A stretch of DNA of 64,000 bases from Brachionus plicatilis (Eukaryota; Rotifera; Eurotatoria; Ploima; Brachionidae), in contig QEOQ01000359.1 of the NCBI GenBank assembly GCA_010279815.1, forward strand, positions 265,248 to 329,247, read 5' to 3'. Numbering within the stretch: position 1 is the stretch's first letter; every line of letters starts with the position of its first letter. The translations under genes and the position numbers were made by a program. Positions 41,401 to 56,400 of the stretch are shown here, piece after piece. The notes beneath the pieces are model-generated. The model saw nothing but the letters and a program-made list of their open reading frames with translations. It made no database searches and was not told the origin of the DNA.

Positions 41401-44400
41401 TTTTAAAAATTACATTTGTATTTTAAAAACGATATTCATCGTAATAAAGTTGCTTAATTGTGATATTTGTTGGGTAAATTGAGCATAAAATAGGTGAGTT
41501 TTTGGCAAAATAGGGTTAAACCCAATTTGCCCTTTAGAATAACTTCTTAAGATATTTCGATTAATAAACTATATTAAATAATTTTTTTAAGCATTATTTA
41601 GCTCTTTCTTTATTTTAAGTGCAAAAATGGTTTGCCTTTCGTAAACTGTTAATTCTTCAAAGTCAGACTTTGACTTAGTATTTTTTTTTATTTTAAAGTC
41701 TTGGCTTCGACTTTTATTTTAATGATTTAGACTTGAGCTGCCAAAAAAAAATAGCTGGAACGGCAATCCATTTGTCAGGATCACAGTCATATGATTTTTT
41801 GGCTGTGGTGAAGATTGGAGCAAAAACTGCTGCAAAATATGTTTTATATATGTTTTATTTAATTGAACACCAATTTTATTTAAATTATTTACAGTTATTT
41901 TAGAAATAAATGTTTAAAATTTTTTAGCATAGCTTGTTAAACGTAAAAAAAAGCAAATTAAAAAAATCTTTTTATTTTGATGGTTAGATCGAATATTGAT
42001 AGAAACAGCACTAAATGTTAAGTTAAATTGACTTTCATTTGATTTTAATGTTAAAAATTTTGAACTTCAAAATTTTTCAAAATTATCAGTATATTTTAAA
42101 TTAAAAAAATATTTTGCTATGATTTAATTTTTATTTAAATCCGCGTATTTTTATTTTGTTCCTTTTTATATTTCTTTTGATAATTTTATATTAAATTTAT
42201 GGTTATTGTGATCAAAATATGGTTTAAATAAAAATCATTGGTAATATAACTAAATTATGGGAAAAAAACTTAATGTGTGATTGAAAATTTAATTTTTGGT
42301 TGTGTTATTAAATAAGTGGTAAAATTTACTATTTTTGTGGTTAAAGTTTACTATGGTCCAAAAAAGTTCCGTTTAAAAAAAAAAAATCTTTGGCCCTGAT
42401 TTTATTAAAAAAATTAAATTCAAAGTTTTGACTTGACTTGAGAAAAAAAATTTTTAAAGTCTAAGTCCGGACTTTACGTTGACTTTTGACCAACTCCGCA
42501 TTATTGCCAAGTTGACCAAAATTTAAAAATATTCACAAATAAAATTAATTATTTTCTATCATCCAAAATTCTTTTTTTTTTATTTTACTCAAATTTTAAA
42601 TTATAAATTTAAATATTACTGGTTGTAATTTCCAGGTAGGCTTCCAATGCTAGAGAACCTATCTGCCATGAACTCGCCTGAATTGTGAATTGACGAGCTT
42701 TGATTCAAGTACGAACTATCATAATTCATGTTATTTGACATAAAATCCATCGTTATTTCCACCAGGTCCCTATAGAATTGCTTTAAATTATCGCTTATAG
42801 CTCGACTTGATCCATGATTCTCAGGCTGAGCTGACTTTGGTTCACTTTTGTACAATAAATTTCAACTTAATCTAAAAATGAGCTTAAGTTTAAAAATTAC
42901 TTTTTTTGATTCGGTTCTACTGCACTTAAGCGCTTTTGAGCATTTGTCAAATTTTCTTGTTCTGGCAGTTTATTCGGACTTTTTTTCTCTCTGTAATTTA
43001 CTTTATTATCAAGCTGAACAATCACTTCTTGATATAAGCCCTTAAAATTAAAGGTGAAATTGTGTGCACAAATTTTTTTTGAATGAAGTCTCACTCGACT
43101 TGTGAACGAAGCGTAGCTTTTGCGCGATTCTGGCTTGCATTTAATAAACCAAGCGCACAAAACATAGTGAGCCATAAGAACAATAAAAGGGTTAAATCTT
43201 TTAAAAGAGTTAAAAATAATTTTATTTACAATTAAATTTAGTGCTACTTGAATGGGTCGATGTATTTAATGGCAGTGGCTGAGACAGCTATGAATTCTTT
43301 GGTTGCGCAGACAGAATGAAGCTTCTTGAAGTCACTAATTGTGGACAAAAGCTCTAGGATCGGTTGGGCTATGGCTAAAGAGGAAGAGAATTGAGACAAT
43401 TTTAGCAATAGCTCGGCACATTGATTGGCATTTGTTTCATGCATTTCTGTCATGGCTATGGTAAGAATTTCCAAGCAGAATAAATTTCTGCTCGCATGAA
43501 TACCTGAAGCTAAATTTTGAAGAATATTTTCCTTAAAATTTTTAACTGTATTTTTTTTTTGTTTGGGACAAAAAATTTACTTGAGAATTTTTCTCGAATG
43601 ACGAATGGTACAGAACCATACTTGCCAGTAATGGATAAAATTTTGAAATGTATTCTTGGCCGCTCAAATTTTCGGGTTTGTTACGAATTACATTAATATC
43701 TTTTTTGTACAGCTAAAATAAATTTATTTTTTTTTAATAAAAATTATTTATTTTTAGCTTACAAGTGTAAATAATTTGTAGGTAAAATCAGACATTTTTA
43801 TTAGGTCCATTTCGTATTGCATGACATATGGTAATTCGGCAAGCAGTCTGGTAATCACATGCCAGTCTACTTCCTTAAATATAATAATAATTATTTTGGT
43901 GTTTTTGATAAAAGAAGGCACTTATCATCAACTTGAAGTTCGTGATCATGATCCTATGATCGAAACTTAAAGGATTCAATGACTATTACATCCTTCATTT
44001 TTTTAATTAAGCATTAGATGCTTAATATTTGAAGTAACATAAATATTTTTTCTTATTGATTTTTAATTGATTCTTTTAGCAAACGCTTTTGGTATCAATT
44101 AAAATAGAGTTAATTGGTTACCCGCAGTTTAGAAAGTTTTTAACACAGATCACTGTTTAACACAATTTTTCTGTGCCTAACAGGAAATTAAAATATCATT
44201 ATCTTTATTTTTTTTATTACTTTTAAACACAAATTTTGATTAAAAAAATTTATTTAATAGTTATTTAAAAAGTTTTAAAGTCTTAAAGTAATTTTTATTA
44301 AATCTGTTTAAATTTGGCAAAACCATTTACCCGCTATTTTTGGTCTTCATTTTAATGGCCTAATCATATTCCGAAAAAAATCCGAGGTTTTATTTTTATT

Positions 44401-47400
44401 TCTTAAAATTGTGTCAAAAATTTTCTGTGTTAAAAAGTTTTTGAGAGGGTTAAATGAATTTCTGTGATGAAAGTTATCTGGTTGTGGGTAACAGTGATTT
44501 AACTTTAAGTAAAAGTTTTTTCACTGTGGGTACCAGCTAGACCCATTAAAATAAATTACATCGGAATGATGCTAAGTTTTTTTATCTTAAAAATTCTGAA
44601 TTTTAATAGACATTTAAGTAATTTAATGAATGCAAGTTTTTTTTTGGTAAATTAAATTTAAAAGTAAAAATTTAATAATAGTAATGTGAGTCTATCATTT
44701 TAAATCTTAATATTAAAATTAAAATTAAAATTTGTTTTTTGAATTGATAGATTTAAAGGGCACATTGGTATAGTTTTGCAAGTTTTTTTTTGAATTTTTA
44801 AAAGAATGTTATTTTTAAATGTTTTTATGTTAAATGTTAATTTTTTTATTTGTTTATTTTTTTCACATGTATTTTTAATTAATTTAGATGAGGGCATTGT
44901 AAATTTTGGAACAAAGAACCAAAATTTAAAAATTTTAAAATGAACTTCCGCAATAACTCTGCAAATTCATTTTAATAATTTTCTTATAAATTAAGTACTT
45001 TGCAGACTTAGAGAGTTCTTGCAGAGACTAAATTTTGGTGGTACAAAGTTTTATCAGCTGATACATTTTGCAGAACAATTTTTAAAATCATAGTAAAAAG
45101 CTATTTCATTTTAAAATTTTTGTTTTTATTCTTTGTTCCATCATTCACAATCCTTTAGATGAATTCTTATTAAAATAGTGGTAAGCTTACTAGATTAAAA
45201 TAAAGTTTACTAAAATAGCAGCATCAAAAAATTATTTGCGCATTAAAAATAGTTGCTGAAATAAAGATTATTAGAATTTATTAATTCTATTTTACTCGAG
45301 AAAGGACTTTCTAAAGTAAAATTTTTTTATGGAGATACATTCTTTTGTCTATAAATTTCTGATTATATTACAAAAAATAGAGAACTAAAAAATTATTTTT
45401 TGTAATTTTCGTAGCAAAGTGATTGACAAAAATTTAAATTCTTTTTCTTATTTATTTAATTCAATACTGATTCAATTATTTTGTTTTATATCAAAAAATA
45501 AGTGCTCACCTTATCTAGACAATATTCAATCATTTTCAGTATCTTTCCAAAATCGAGTTCACATTTTAGTAAATTTTTTTGTTCAAAATCTTCGGAAAAT
45601 CTTGCTTTTGTCTCCCTAAAAAAAATCTCAAAATTAAATTAATTTTTTTCTTTTTAAACTTGAATAAAATTACCATAGATTCAACATTAAATATTTACTT
45701 TGAATAAATTTTCGCCGATTAACCCTGTCTATTAAAAGAACCCTTCCTTCCGGGTTGCTTCTAATTCTGAGTAAAAAATCGAAAATTTCTTTGCGAATAT
45801 GAGAATAATAATTAAAAAATTTTGAATTAGACTGAGCTTCAATTTGGTTTTGAACGGGCAAGTTCTCTGCAGCAATCGATGACAAACTGCTCGGATTATT
45901 TGACATGAAAAAATTTGACGAATTAAAGTTGTATTGAGTTAAATAATAATACTCAATATATTTGACTAGAATATTGAATATTTCTAAAGAACAAGCAGTA
46001 AAAGTTTTATTGTCTTTGTGAAAATATTTTTCAAATATTTCAATAAGACCGTGTGTTACGATTTTGTACAAATAGCTCAAGCAGTTCGAAAAATTTCCGT
46101 TTGGATGCTTTAGAAGAAGCTGATTATTGGATGAACCTGTCATCTGGGAATTGTTTGGTACGGTCGCAAAAACTAAACCATGAGGAACCAGCATTTCGAC
46201 ACTACTTACTTTTTCCATTTCAATTATCTTAATATTAAATAAAATAAATTTATCTGAATTTTAGAAAAAAAATAAAAAAAACATAAAATAATAATTTTTT
46301 AAAGAGCCTTTCAAGTCATTTTCAAGTATATAAACTTTTAGAGAAAGAGCTATTCAATTTTTTTACATTTTTTTCTGTTCTTTTTATCATTTTGTACTGA
46401 AGTTCACAAAACCCATAAGAAAAAAGGTGGTTTTTTGCGGTATTTCCTCGAAATATAATCGGAATGGGCTGAAACAAAGTGGATTTAATTAAACATCACG
46501 CTAGAATAAAATATGAGGGTCAAAAACATAAGGTAAAAGTATGTTTATTGTGCAGCGAAGGTTTTGTGATTCAGTACAAAATGAATAAAAGAACAAATAA
46601 TAAAAAATTGAAAAACTTTTTTTCTATAAATTTAAAATTAGTTTCGTGATTACGACATTGTGCAGCTTTCCTGCATCAGCTATCAAGGTCGGCAAAACTC
46701 GGCAAATTTAGCAAAAATTAGATTTAAATGTGTTCAAGCACAGTGCATTATCATTATCAGACTTTGAAAGTTGATTTATTTTGATTTTTTTTAAATATTT
46801 TATTTTGAAATAGCTTTATCTCGGTAAGAAAACAAATAAATAAATATATAATTTGAAGAATTTCTAAAAGAATATAAAAATTCTTAATGGTTAATATTAA
46901 AGATAATGTTCATTTTTGAAAATTGATCGTTCAAAAATATAAAACTTAATTAATTAAAAAATATTGAAATATTTTTAACAGGGATTGTCATTTTAGAATG
47001 TAAAATTTCCTTGTTAATTCCGTAAAACCTTGTAGACTCCCCCATGGGGTTTTGGTGTAAAATAATTGAGTAAATAAGTTAAAAAATATTTTTCAAACTA
47101 GTAAGATTTTATTCTGGATAATATCAAAATTTTTTATTTTATTTAGTGGGTTTTACTAAAAAAATCAGTCGGGATATAAGTTTTGTGATTTCTATAATTA
47201 TCAAAAAATTTAAAGAAAAATGGAATCCAAAATTGGTTATAAAGAATTTTTTGACATGGATTTAAGTGTGAAAAAAAAATTACATAGTATAAGCTTATAT
47301 CATTTTCAATTTTTTCATCCTATGACTGTATGATAAATTAAAATAAAGCATACTGAGATAAAAGTAGGGGTGGGAAACCGGTTCGTTTTTGGAACCGGTT

Positions 47401-50400
47401 TATGGAACCGGTTCGTTTTTGAAATCGGTCTTGTATTAAACCGCTTATATCGGAGGAATAAAAAGAAGATTTTTGGCTCAAAAAAATTTTTTTCTTTAAA
47501 AATTTTTTATTTTTTCAGTTAAACAATTAAGAAAAGTTAATTCATATATAAAGAATAAAAATTAATAATTCTTTTCTTAAATTTTCTTTTATTCAAAATT
47601 GAACCGGTTTCATATACCGGTTACAAATCGAACCGGTTCGACAAACCAGTTCCATAAGCCGGTTCCAAATTCGAACCAATTCCATAAACCGGTTTAAAAA
47701 TCGAACCGGTTTACCACCCCTAGATAAAAGTTTAAATTGTAAGGTTAGTTTTTAATTTTTTTTATAAGCCATGGGGCTAAAGTGAAACTGAAATTTAAAA
47801 AAGTTGGGGTTTTAACCGAGTCCTAAGTGTCTTAGGCTTATTGTTATTTATACACCAGAATCTCGGGGTAATATGCAAGGATTTGGCAAATTGAAGTTTC
47901 AGACCAAATTTTAAGATCAAAAGGATCATTTAAAATTTTAAAGCTTAAATAATCAAATGATTTTAATAATTTTTAAGAAAGAAATACTAAACATTACTAG
48001 ACATGTTATGTCTAATAATGGTTCATTACCGAATTAACATCAAAATGATTGATCTCTAATTAATTTAACAAAAACAATCAATAATTTATATAATTCAAGT
48101 TAAGTTAATTCACAAATTCAAATTTTTAAATTTTATATCCATTCATTCAAACCGAAATAATTTTATTTTTCTACTTCAATAAATTTTAAATTTTAAAAAA
48201 ATAAATTTTTTTGTCTTGAAAAGTAAGTTTTCATTAAAATCAATTAAAATATTTAAACCTATTAAAGTTCAATAAAAAGGGACATTTTAAAATTTTAAAT
48301 ATGAAAATAAACTTGACATGTCAAGTAATTGCTTATATTAAAAAAAATATTACAATTTATATTTTGATCTTTTGATCTTGATCTCAAACTTCAATTTGCC
48401 AAGGATTTATGGTAGGTTTTACCATTCCCATAGTATCTTATGATAAAAAAAAGAGTAATCTATTCACTTAGAATAAAAATTTTGGTATTAAATACAAATG
48501 ATCTCAATTTCTAATTTCAAAATTAAACCCATATGATTGTCCACATCGTTTACAAAGAAATGGATTCTCTAGCTTAGTTTATTTTTGAATGCTCATTAAA
48601 AATATAAAAAATAAAAAAAACTATTTACTTACTTTTTCAAAAATTTTAATGATCTTCAGCACATTATTCTCATCATTTGATACATTCACAAGTTCTATTA
48701 ATTTAGTCACTACAAAATACTTCATTTCGAACAAATCAAAAATAAAATCCATTTTCTGGGCACTTGGTACAGATCTGAAATGAGAGTCCTCTTCCACCAG
48801 AGTAATTTCGTAGGCAGCAATGAGAACTTGTGAGACAAGCTGCTCTATAAACGATTTGTGATCCATCTGAAAGTATTCGTTTATTTTGCGATGGAGCGCT
48901 TCGATGAGATTTTTCCTAACTACAATACTAAATTTGTTCCGCACCGCTAGGTACTTTTCGAGCAAAGTTTTTATGCCTTCAATTGACTGCGAGCCGAAAA
49001 TGGGCAAAAATTTTCTCTGCAAATAAAAATCAACACAGTTGTTGATACAATTGTCTTTTAGGTAGTTGGGATGCGGAAACTTGTAAACCAAATCGTAAAA
49101 CGCTTCTTTGAATTTGTACATTATGAAACTCAACTCTTCCAAGTTATCGCTGTTTAGACTAGCTGAGCTAGGATTTCTGAAAAGCGTCTGGCCAGAGCTT
49201 GACTCTTTTTGACTAGTTTTGTAGGAAAATACGTCTTTTAAATCCAATAAATTGATCAAATCGGCATATTTTTTGACCAGCACGTCGTCATCCTTAAAAT
49301 GACAAAAAAATTACTTATTTTTTTTTCTGGATCTATTTGTGCTGTACCAAATTTTGCACTGAGAATTGGTTCACAATTTCTATGAGAAATTTTCTAGAGT
49401 TGTAGGTGAGAAGACACATGAAGAGGTCTCTGTGGCTCGCCAGGTGCACCAAATCAATGGTAAGATTCACTATGTGCTTGAATATGATCAATTGTTGTTC
49501 CCGTGGTCCGTCTGTGCAGCAAGATTTAAGCGCCTTAAAACAAAAATGCTATCTTTGGACAGAAATATTGACAAGGCTTACATTTGGCAAATAGATCAAA
49601 CAGTTTATGTGAAGCTCTTTAATGAGGTAAATGTTTTTGGATTTTGACTGCTTGAACTCGTCAAATATTTTCTTTATATGCATTAAGGCTCCGTTGATTT
49701 GGTGTTTTCTGTGTACTTGGTACTTTGTGCTTTAAAATAAGAAAAAATTTACATTTTTTTGACGATTCTTTTTAAAAATTGTATTTTTATTTAGAAAAAA
49801 AAGTTATTCTAATTATTTTTCAAATTTTCATCTATTGTCAATGTAACAAAAATATCTATGATGTATCTTTACAGTGTTTTACTTGAAATCGCAGAATGGT
49901 TAATATTACACCATTTTACGTAATTTTACATCAAAAAATGTAAAATTATGTAAAATTACGTTATTTCAGGTAAAACTCAACAAAAATGCTGACGACAAAA
50001 AAAGTCTAATATTTCGAAAAAAAATTTGATTTTTTTTAACATTTTTTCTTCTACAAATTTTACATTTTATTATATAATTTTTCACAAAATAATGTTATTA
50101 GCTGTAAAAATAAGTAATTTTTTGTAACAAAATTAAATTTTCAGTAAATTCTGTTGTTTAGGAGTAAATCAAATCAGATCAAATATTATTTTGGTTATCT
50201 CTTTTGAGTGGTATTTTATTAAATCTCTCTGCAAAATGCTAAATAATGCAACAAACATGTTAAATATTTGATGAGGCTCTGCAAAAAATCTTCATTTTGC
50301 AGTAAAATGCACTTCAGTTAAATGTATTCAACTGCACAATTTAATTGCAGAGTTTTTGTGGAGCCTCATCTAATATTCAGCACGTTTTTTTTTTCAAGGT

Positions 50401-53400
50401 TAATCAACAGGCCCCTATCATTAGGACTGATTTACTCTTCATTTATTTAATTTTTATAAAATTTGAAAAAAATTAATAAAAAAATTTGAATCCATAATTA
50501 TTGAAAATATTTAAAAACAAAATTAAAGGTTAAATAATGGGAATATTGTGTCACCACACACTCAAGTATCACCAACACACATTCAAATACTATTGAGCAC
50601 ACAACCTTAGAAACACACATTTGATTATGTGTTATTAAGTTAAAAAAAATTTTGAAAAAAATTACAGAATTTTTTTTCTTGAGATAAAATACTGAACAAC
50701 ACGAACTTAGCTGAGCTTTTCGAGAAATTTTTTTTTGGTTTAATATTTATTATAGTTATTCTATTGTTTATCTTAACCGAGTTAATGGTCCTTCAGAATA
50801 TAAAAAAATTGAAATAAAACTAAAAATAAATAAAATAAAATAAAAAAAAGGATAAATAAGTCAAAAGAAAATTAAAAACTATATTCTGAAATAACTAGAG
50901 GTAATTATATATTTTGGATTTGAATGCTTGTTGGTCATACTTGAGTGTGTGGTGGAGGTACACCCTTAAATAATTCAAATTTTTGCATAAATTCTAAAAA
51001 AATCAAATTTATGTTAATGAAAATTGACAGCTTAAATACTGAAAGCTTCAACATTGAACTTAATGTTGTAAATAAATAGCATTTGAATTTACTTTTGAAG
51101 AATAAAACAAATTTTTTTTTTGAATTTTAAGTTTATGCAAATTTCTTATTTGAATTTAAATTTAAGCAATTTTTAAATTTGAGTTTTATTTTAAACCCAG
51201 AAAATAAATGAATTCGAATTTGAATTATTATGGAATTTAATCTCGAATATAAAAAAGAAAATAATTAAGCTTTTATTTGGAAAAATCGAAACAATAATTT
51301 TAATTTGTTTAGCTAATTAAAACAAAATTTCTATAAATATAATTTCGTTTTAGTTCTTTTTAAATCGAATAAATATTTTTTTTATCAAATAAACTTTTTT
51401 TATTAAATTGATAATTTTTTTTTTTAAATAAAATATATAGTTGTGAAAAAAATAATTTATATAATATTTATACTTTTTTTAGTCAATAATACAATTTAAT
51501 TTTTTAATAGTTTAAATTGGAATTCAAATTTTATATCAGTTAAAATTAAAATTCAAATTTTATTTTTAATTATAAAATCAAAATAAATAGAATAATTTGT
51601 TCAAATCGTCAATTCTTACTCACAAAACAGTTTATCAGTCTTGAGTAGAAATATTCAAATGTTTTTTAACAATTTTTGGATTTTGCCATCGGTACACATA
51701 AATTATTGCTGCTCCTTAAACTATATTTTGATTAACTTGGGTCAAATTTTTTCAGTTTTTCTTTAATTTTAAAGGTAGTTATTTTAAAACAGACTTTTAT
51801 AAGAAACGGTAATCATTCTTTCAATTATTCTAATGGTAAAGAGTAGTGTTGGGTACCGTGAGTGGCGGCCACTAGACTGTCAAAAGTTGATGCTGGCCGT
51901 TTTGATGGCCGCGAGGGAAAAATTCTTTTTTCTCTAAAACTAAACAATTCTTCTTATACTCAATTCTTTTCTCTATCAATTTTTCATATTTAAAATTTTT
52001 TAAAGGTTTGTAAAGAGGCATTTCACACAGTCTAAATGAAGTTTATTTTTATTATTTGTATTTTTTAGTTATTTCTTAAACTAATTTAAATCTTGGTAAT
52101 ATTCATGTCACTTTGTTTGCTTGTAATGAACCTCTTGAACAACTAATTTTTAATGTTTTTTTATTAGATTTTGGCGATGTATAATAAAGATTTAATAAAC
52201 GTTTGCTAAGATTTAAAAAAAAATTGATTTTTGTTTTTATTTTTTTTTAATAAAAAAGATCAGAACAGACAATGATTTTTAAAAAACGAAAATATTGATC
52301 TTTTATACGGCCTTTTTTGGTCAAGTTCAATCAAAAATATTAATAAATCTAAAAATTAATATTAAAAATTTGAATTATATTTAATAATTTCAATAAACAT
52401 GTATTGAATGACTACTCTCAAAGGTATGCATATGTAATTTGTTCAAAAATACTTATTTGTAAATGATTATCAAGATTTGAAAAAAAAATACAAATATTAA
52501 GAGAGTAAATAAGTGTACTTTATTTTTTTCCAAACTCGTTTTTAAGTCCAAGTCATCACTTAACTTAAAATTGACTTTAAATAGGAATAAAACTATTGAC
52601 TTTTACACAACTCTGCTTTTTTCGATAAGTTCAGCTATTTTTTGGTGCACCAAATTTTAAATGGGGTTTATTTTAAAATTAAAGAAGCATGGCTGAGACA
52701 ATTTTTTGAAAATAAACTAAAATATTCAAGAAGTACTACTTGCCAAAAAAAAAAATTGGAAAAAATTTTGATTTGTAAATTTTGGTACAAAAAAGTATAA
52801 ACAAAATATTAAAAATGCCAAAGCTTAAGTTCTGAAGAACCAAAACATGTTCTGTTGATTGTGGCAATTGATTGTAGCAAAGGATGTACCAAAGTGTCAA
52901 ATAAAGTCAACAAGTTCAAAGTAAAAAAAAAAAAAAATAAAGATTAAAGAAGAAAATGTAATTTATTTTTTTTTAATTTTTAATAAAATTATCTTGTGTT
53001 TAATAAAAATTTATTTGATTAATATTTTTGTCTACTATAAGCATGTTTTGCCTATTAATTAATAAATTTATCTAGAATCATTAATCCTATGCCATTTTAT
53101 TTAAGATCTTCTTAAGATTCATCCATTGGGATCATTTTTTCATGAAGCAAAATTTTTTAACAAACATCATATTTCAAAACTTTAATTCTTTATTATTCCA
53201 TTCCTGTAATTTTTATAGGAGACATTATTTCCATACCATTTATGAGCAACAATAGTGTCACCACAATCTCAAATATTGACTAGAGTCTTCCCAATAAACA
53301 CTTGAAAAAAAAAACTTGAACATGTGCTGGCAAAGTTTTTCTGATTCAATTTTTCGAGCCAATTTTAAAAAGAATTTACAAATAATATATTATTCCTTTA

Positions 53401-56400
53401 TTATTCATTATCTGCAAAATTGCTTTTTTTCCATTTCTCCTAGCTTTTTTTTTATAAATTTGAAGTAATAATTGCTCAAAAAAGAAAATTTAAAAACTCT
53501 AAAATTAGTTAAAATACGGTTGTCAAAATAAAGTTGAAGATTTTTACAATTGAGTGATATTTTAAAATCATTATATCTTAATTCAACTAAAATGGACTTT
53601 TCAGTTTGAAATAGAATTAAAAAAATTTTTTTTTTCAAATTGAGAATCATTTACTTGTAAATTTAATTAAGCTAAAAATAATTTTCCTTTCTTTATTTAG
53701 GGTGTGCCTAACCACCGCACATAAAAAAAATTTTAATGCACATTCCGAAAATTCCTTCACACAATTTTTTTTTTTAAATAGACAATTACTGAACAACGCA
53801 TCAAAAACTTGCTACCGCACATTTTCTAAATAATTTCAACGCACATAAATTTTATTTTAAGGCACATGTGAAAAATAAATCGGTTTATTTAAAATTTTAA
53901 AAATATGAATTTAAGGACTAAAGTAGCTAAAAGCTATTCTGTCAAAAGAAAATGTAACAAGACCAAAAAGCCAATGAAATTTACGAGGATTTAAAAGGTA
54001 ATTAAATAGGAAATATAATAATAGGATTTAAGCGGACCCCTATTAAGTTGGATCAATGCATTTTTATCAAAAAGACGCCAAAGAGTATTTTTAGGCGAAA
54101 ACAGATCAAAATGGCTAGAAGTTAAAAGTGGAGTACCTCAGGGATCGGTAATTGGCCTAATTTTATTCATCATTTATATAAACGACCTCCTAGACGAATT
54201 ACAAAACGAATGTAAAATGTATGCTGACGACACCAAGCTACTTAGCATAATCGATTCAAAAAGCGTTATTGATGACATTTCGAGGTTACAAAATGACATA
54301 AATACAATATCCAACTGGACCGACACTTGGTTAATGCCCCTTAACATAGAGAAATGTAAAATCATGCACATCGGTAGACATAATCCGAAATTCAATTACT
54401 CAATGCACAGATCACAAACAAATAGAATCGGAATATTAAAAACAACTTATCAACGAGACTTGGGTATTTTAATCACTGACGATCTTAAACCTAGTTATCA
54501 AGTGAATAGAGCAGTTTCAAAAGCCAACAGTATTCTAGGCCTTTTAAAAAATACGTTTACTTGCCGCAATGCAGCGCTATGGAAAAAGTTATATACCGGG
54601 TTTGTCAGACCACACTTAGAGTTCGCTGTCGCTGCTTGGAATCCATACACCTCAAAAGACATCAAGAAGATCGAAAAGGTCCAGCATCGAGCAACCAAAA
54701 TCCCGCACTCTTACAAAAATCTGGGGTATTTAGAAAGATGTAACAAGTTTGGGTTTAGCACACTACTAGAAAGAAGAACAAGAGGCGATTTAATTCAAAA
54801 ATTTAAATTAGAAACAGGACTCGAGACTATCAATTGGTACATAACTCCTGCACGCTCAAACCCTCGAGGGGGTCATCGGGGATATTTTAGACGTGAAATA
54901 GTTCGCTGCTGCAATCAACGACACTTCTTCTTTAACAACAGAGTTGCAAACGAGTGGAACATGCTTCCAGACGAGATAACTAACTCAAATTCAGTCAACG
55001 CATTCAAAAACAAGCTGGACGAGCACAAAAACAACTGCCATAGGGCGTCATCTACTGTTGACGCGCTCCGCATGGCCTAAAACCATGCAGCAGTGTTTAT
55101 TACTACTACTACTACTACTACATAAATTTTATTTTAAGGCACATGTGAAAAATAAATCGGTTTATTTAAAATTTTAAAAATATGAATTTAAGGACTAAAG
55201 TAGCTAAAAGCTATTCTGTCAAAAGAAAATGTAACAAGACCAAAAAGCCAATGAAATTTACGAGGATTTAAAAGGTAATTAAATAGGAAATATAATAATA
55301 GGATTTAAAAAAAAACTCATGTCGCCTGATACCAGCACTTCCAAACCCAGTGCTGGAGTTTAATATTTTTTTCTCGTTAGCGCACATTAAAGTGCGTTAG
55401 AATGATGTGCGTTTTGAAACAAAAAATTTTTGATGAAGCATATTCAAATGAAATTTTATGAATTTTTCAATAAAAAAAAATCTTAAATTGTGAATAAAAA
55501 ATTTAATTTTTGACCAATACAAGACAAATTAAGATTTTGAAAAATTTTGCAGCAAATATTTTATATTCAGAAGAAAAAATTAAAATTTGAAATAATTTCA
55601 TACCTTATAGGAAAAATCTCACTAAAAAAGGTAAAAACTGCGTAGCTACCAATAGGACTGACAAAAAGTTTGCTCATACACTTAAATGATAAAAATTAAA
55701 AAAAGATGTTCTTTTTATTTTCTTAAATGATACCCCATATATTTGACTAATCAACAAATCACTAAAGTCTAGTGCTTCATTCCGACTAAGTTGAACTTCA
55801 GTTCTGGGTTGACCATTTTGCCAAACAATGTCAAGCAGCTCGCACAAACAAAGCACTACATAATTAATACAAATGCTGCTAGTTATATTTTCAATTAAAT
55901 TCTCTATTAGATCGACACATGACTTGATGTCTTCTTGGTTCAGTCGACCGGGTCTCTCAAAATTGGCTGTAACAAGATAAGAAAAATTGAGGATGGCCCG
56001 ACTCAGCATTGTCAGAATCTGCTCATTTGTATACTGAAAATACTTATTTGTCATTAAATTTTTAAACATTATGAACAGATCTCCAAATTTGTCAATTAAA
56101 AGCTCGGAATTTTCCAAAAAATATACCAAGCATTCACCTTTAAAAAAAATTTTTTTTTTGATTTTTTTTTTAATTTTTTTATAAACTTATTTGAATTACT
56201 CATTAGATCAGGGTCGAGATTTTTGCAGTTATTTCCATTTCTGGTTACCAAAAGAAACAAAGTAAGTCTCAATTTAAGATCATCACTAAGCAGCTTTGTG
56301 CTACTGCTTGCTCTAAGATTTTCCAATATTGAGTTGTGTCCATCTTCTGGGCTTGTTGGCTTGCTGATTTGATTCAGTGCATTTAAAAAAATGCACTTGG

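Noticed and set aside
42616..49283. Separate small genes for each exon-sized frame on the minus strand
   Set aside because: Their ends coincide with GT/AG sites in compatible phases, and the joined translation follows tuberin block by block, so they are exons of one gene.
49366..49647. Plus-strand 93-codon open frame
   Set aside because: It is antisense to TSC2 exons 7 and 8, which have conserved phases and splice sites.
51845..51930. Complete hAT element starting TAGTGTTGGGTACCG
   Set aside because: Only one terminus-like sequence was found; no inverted partner or target duplication nearby.
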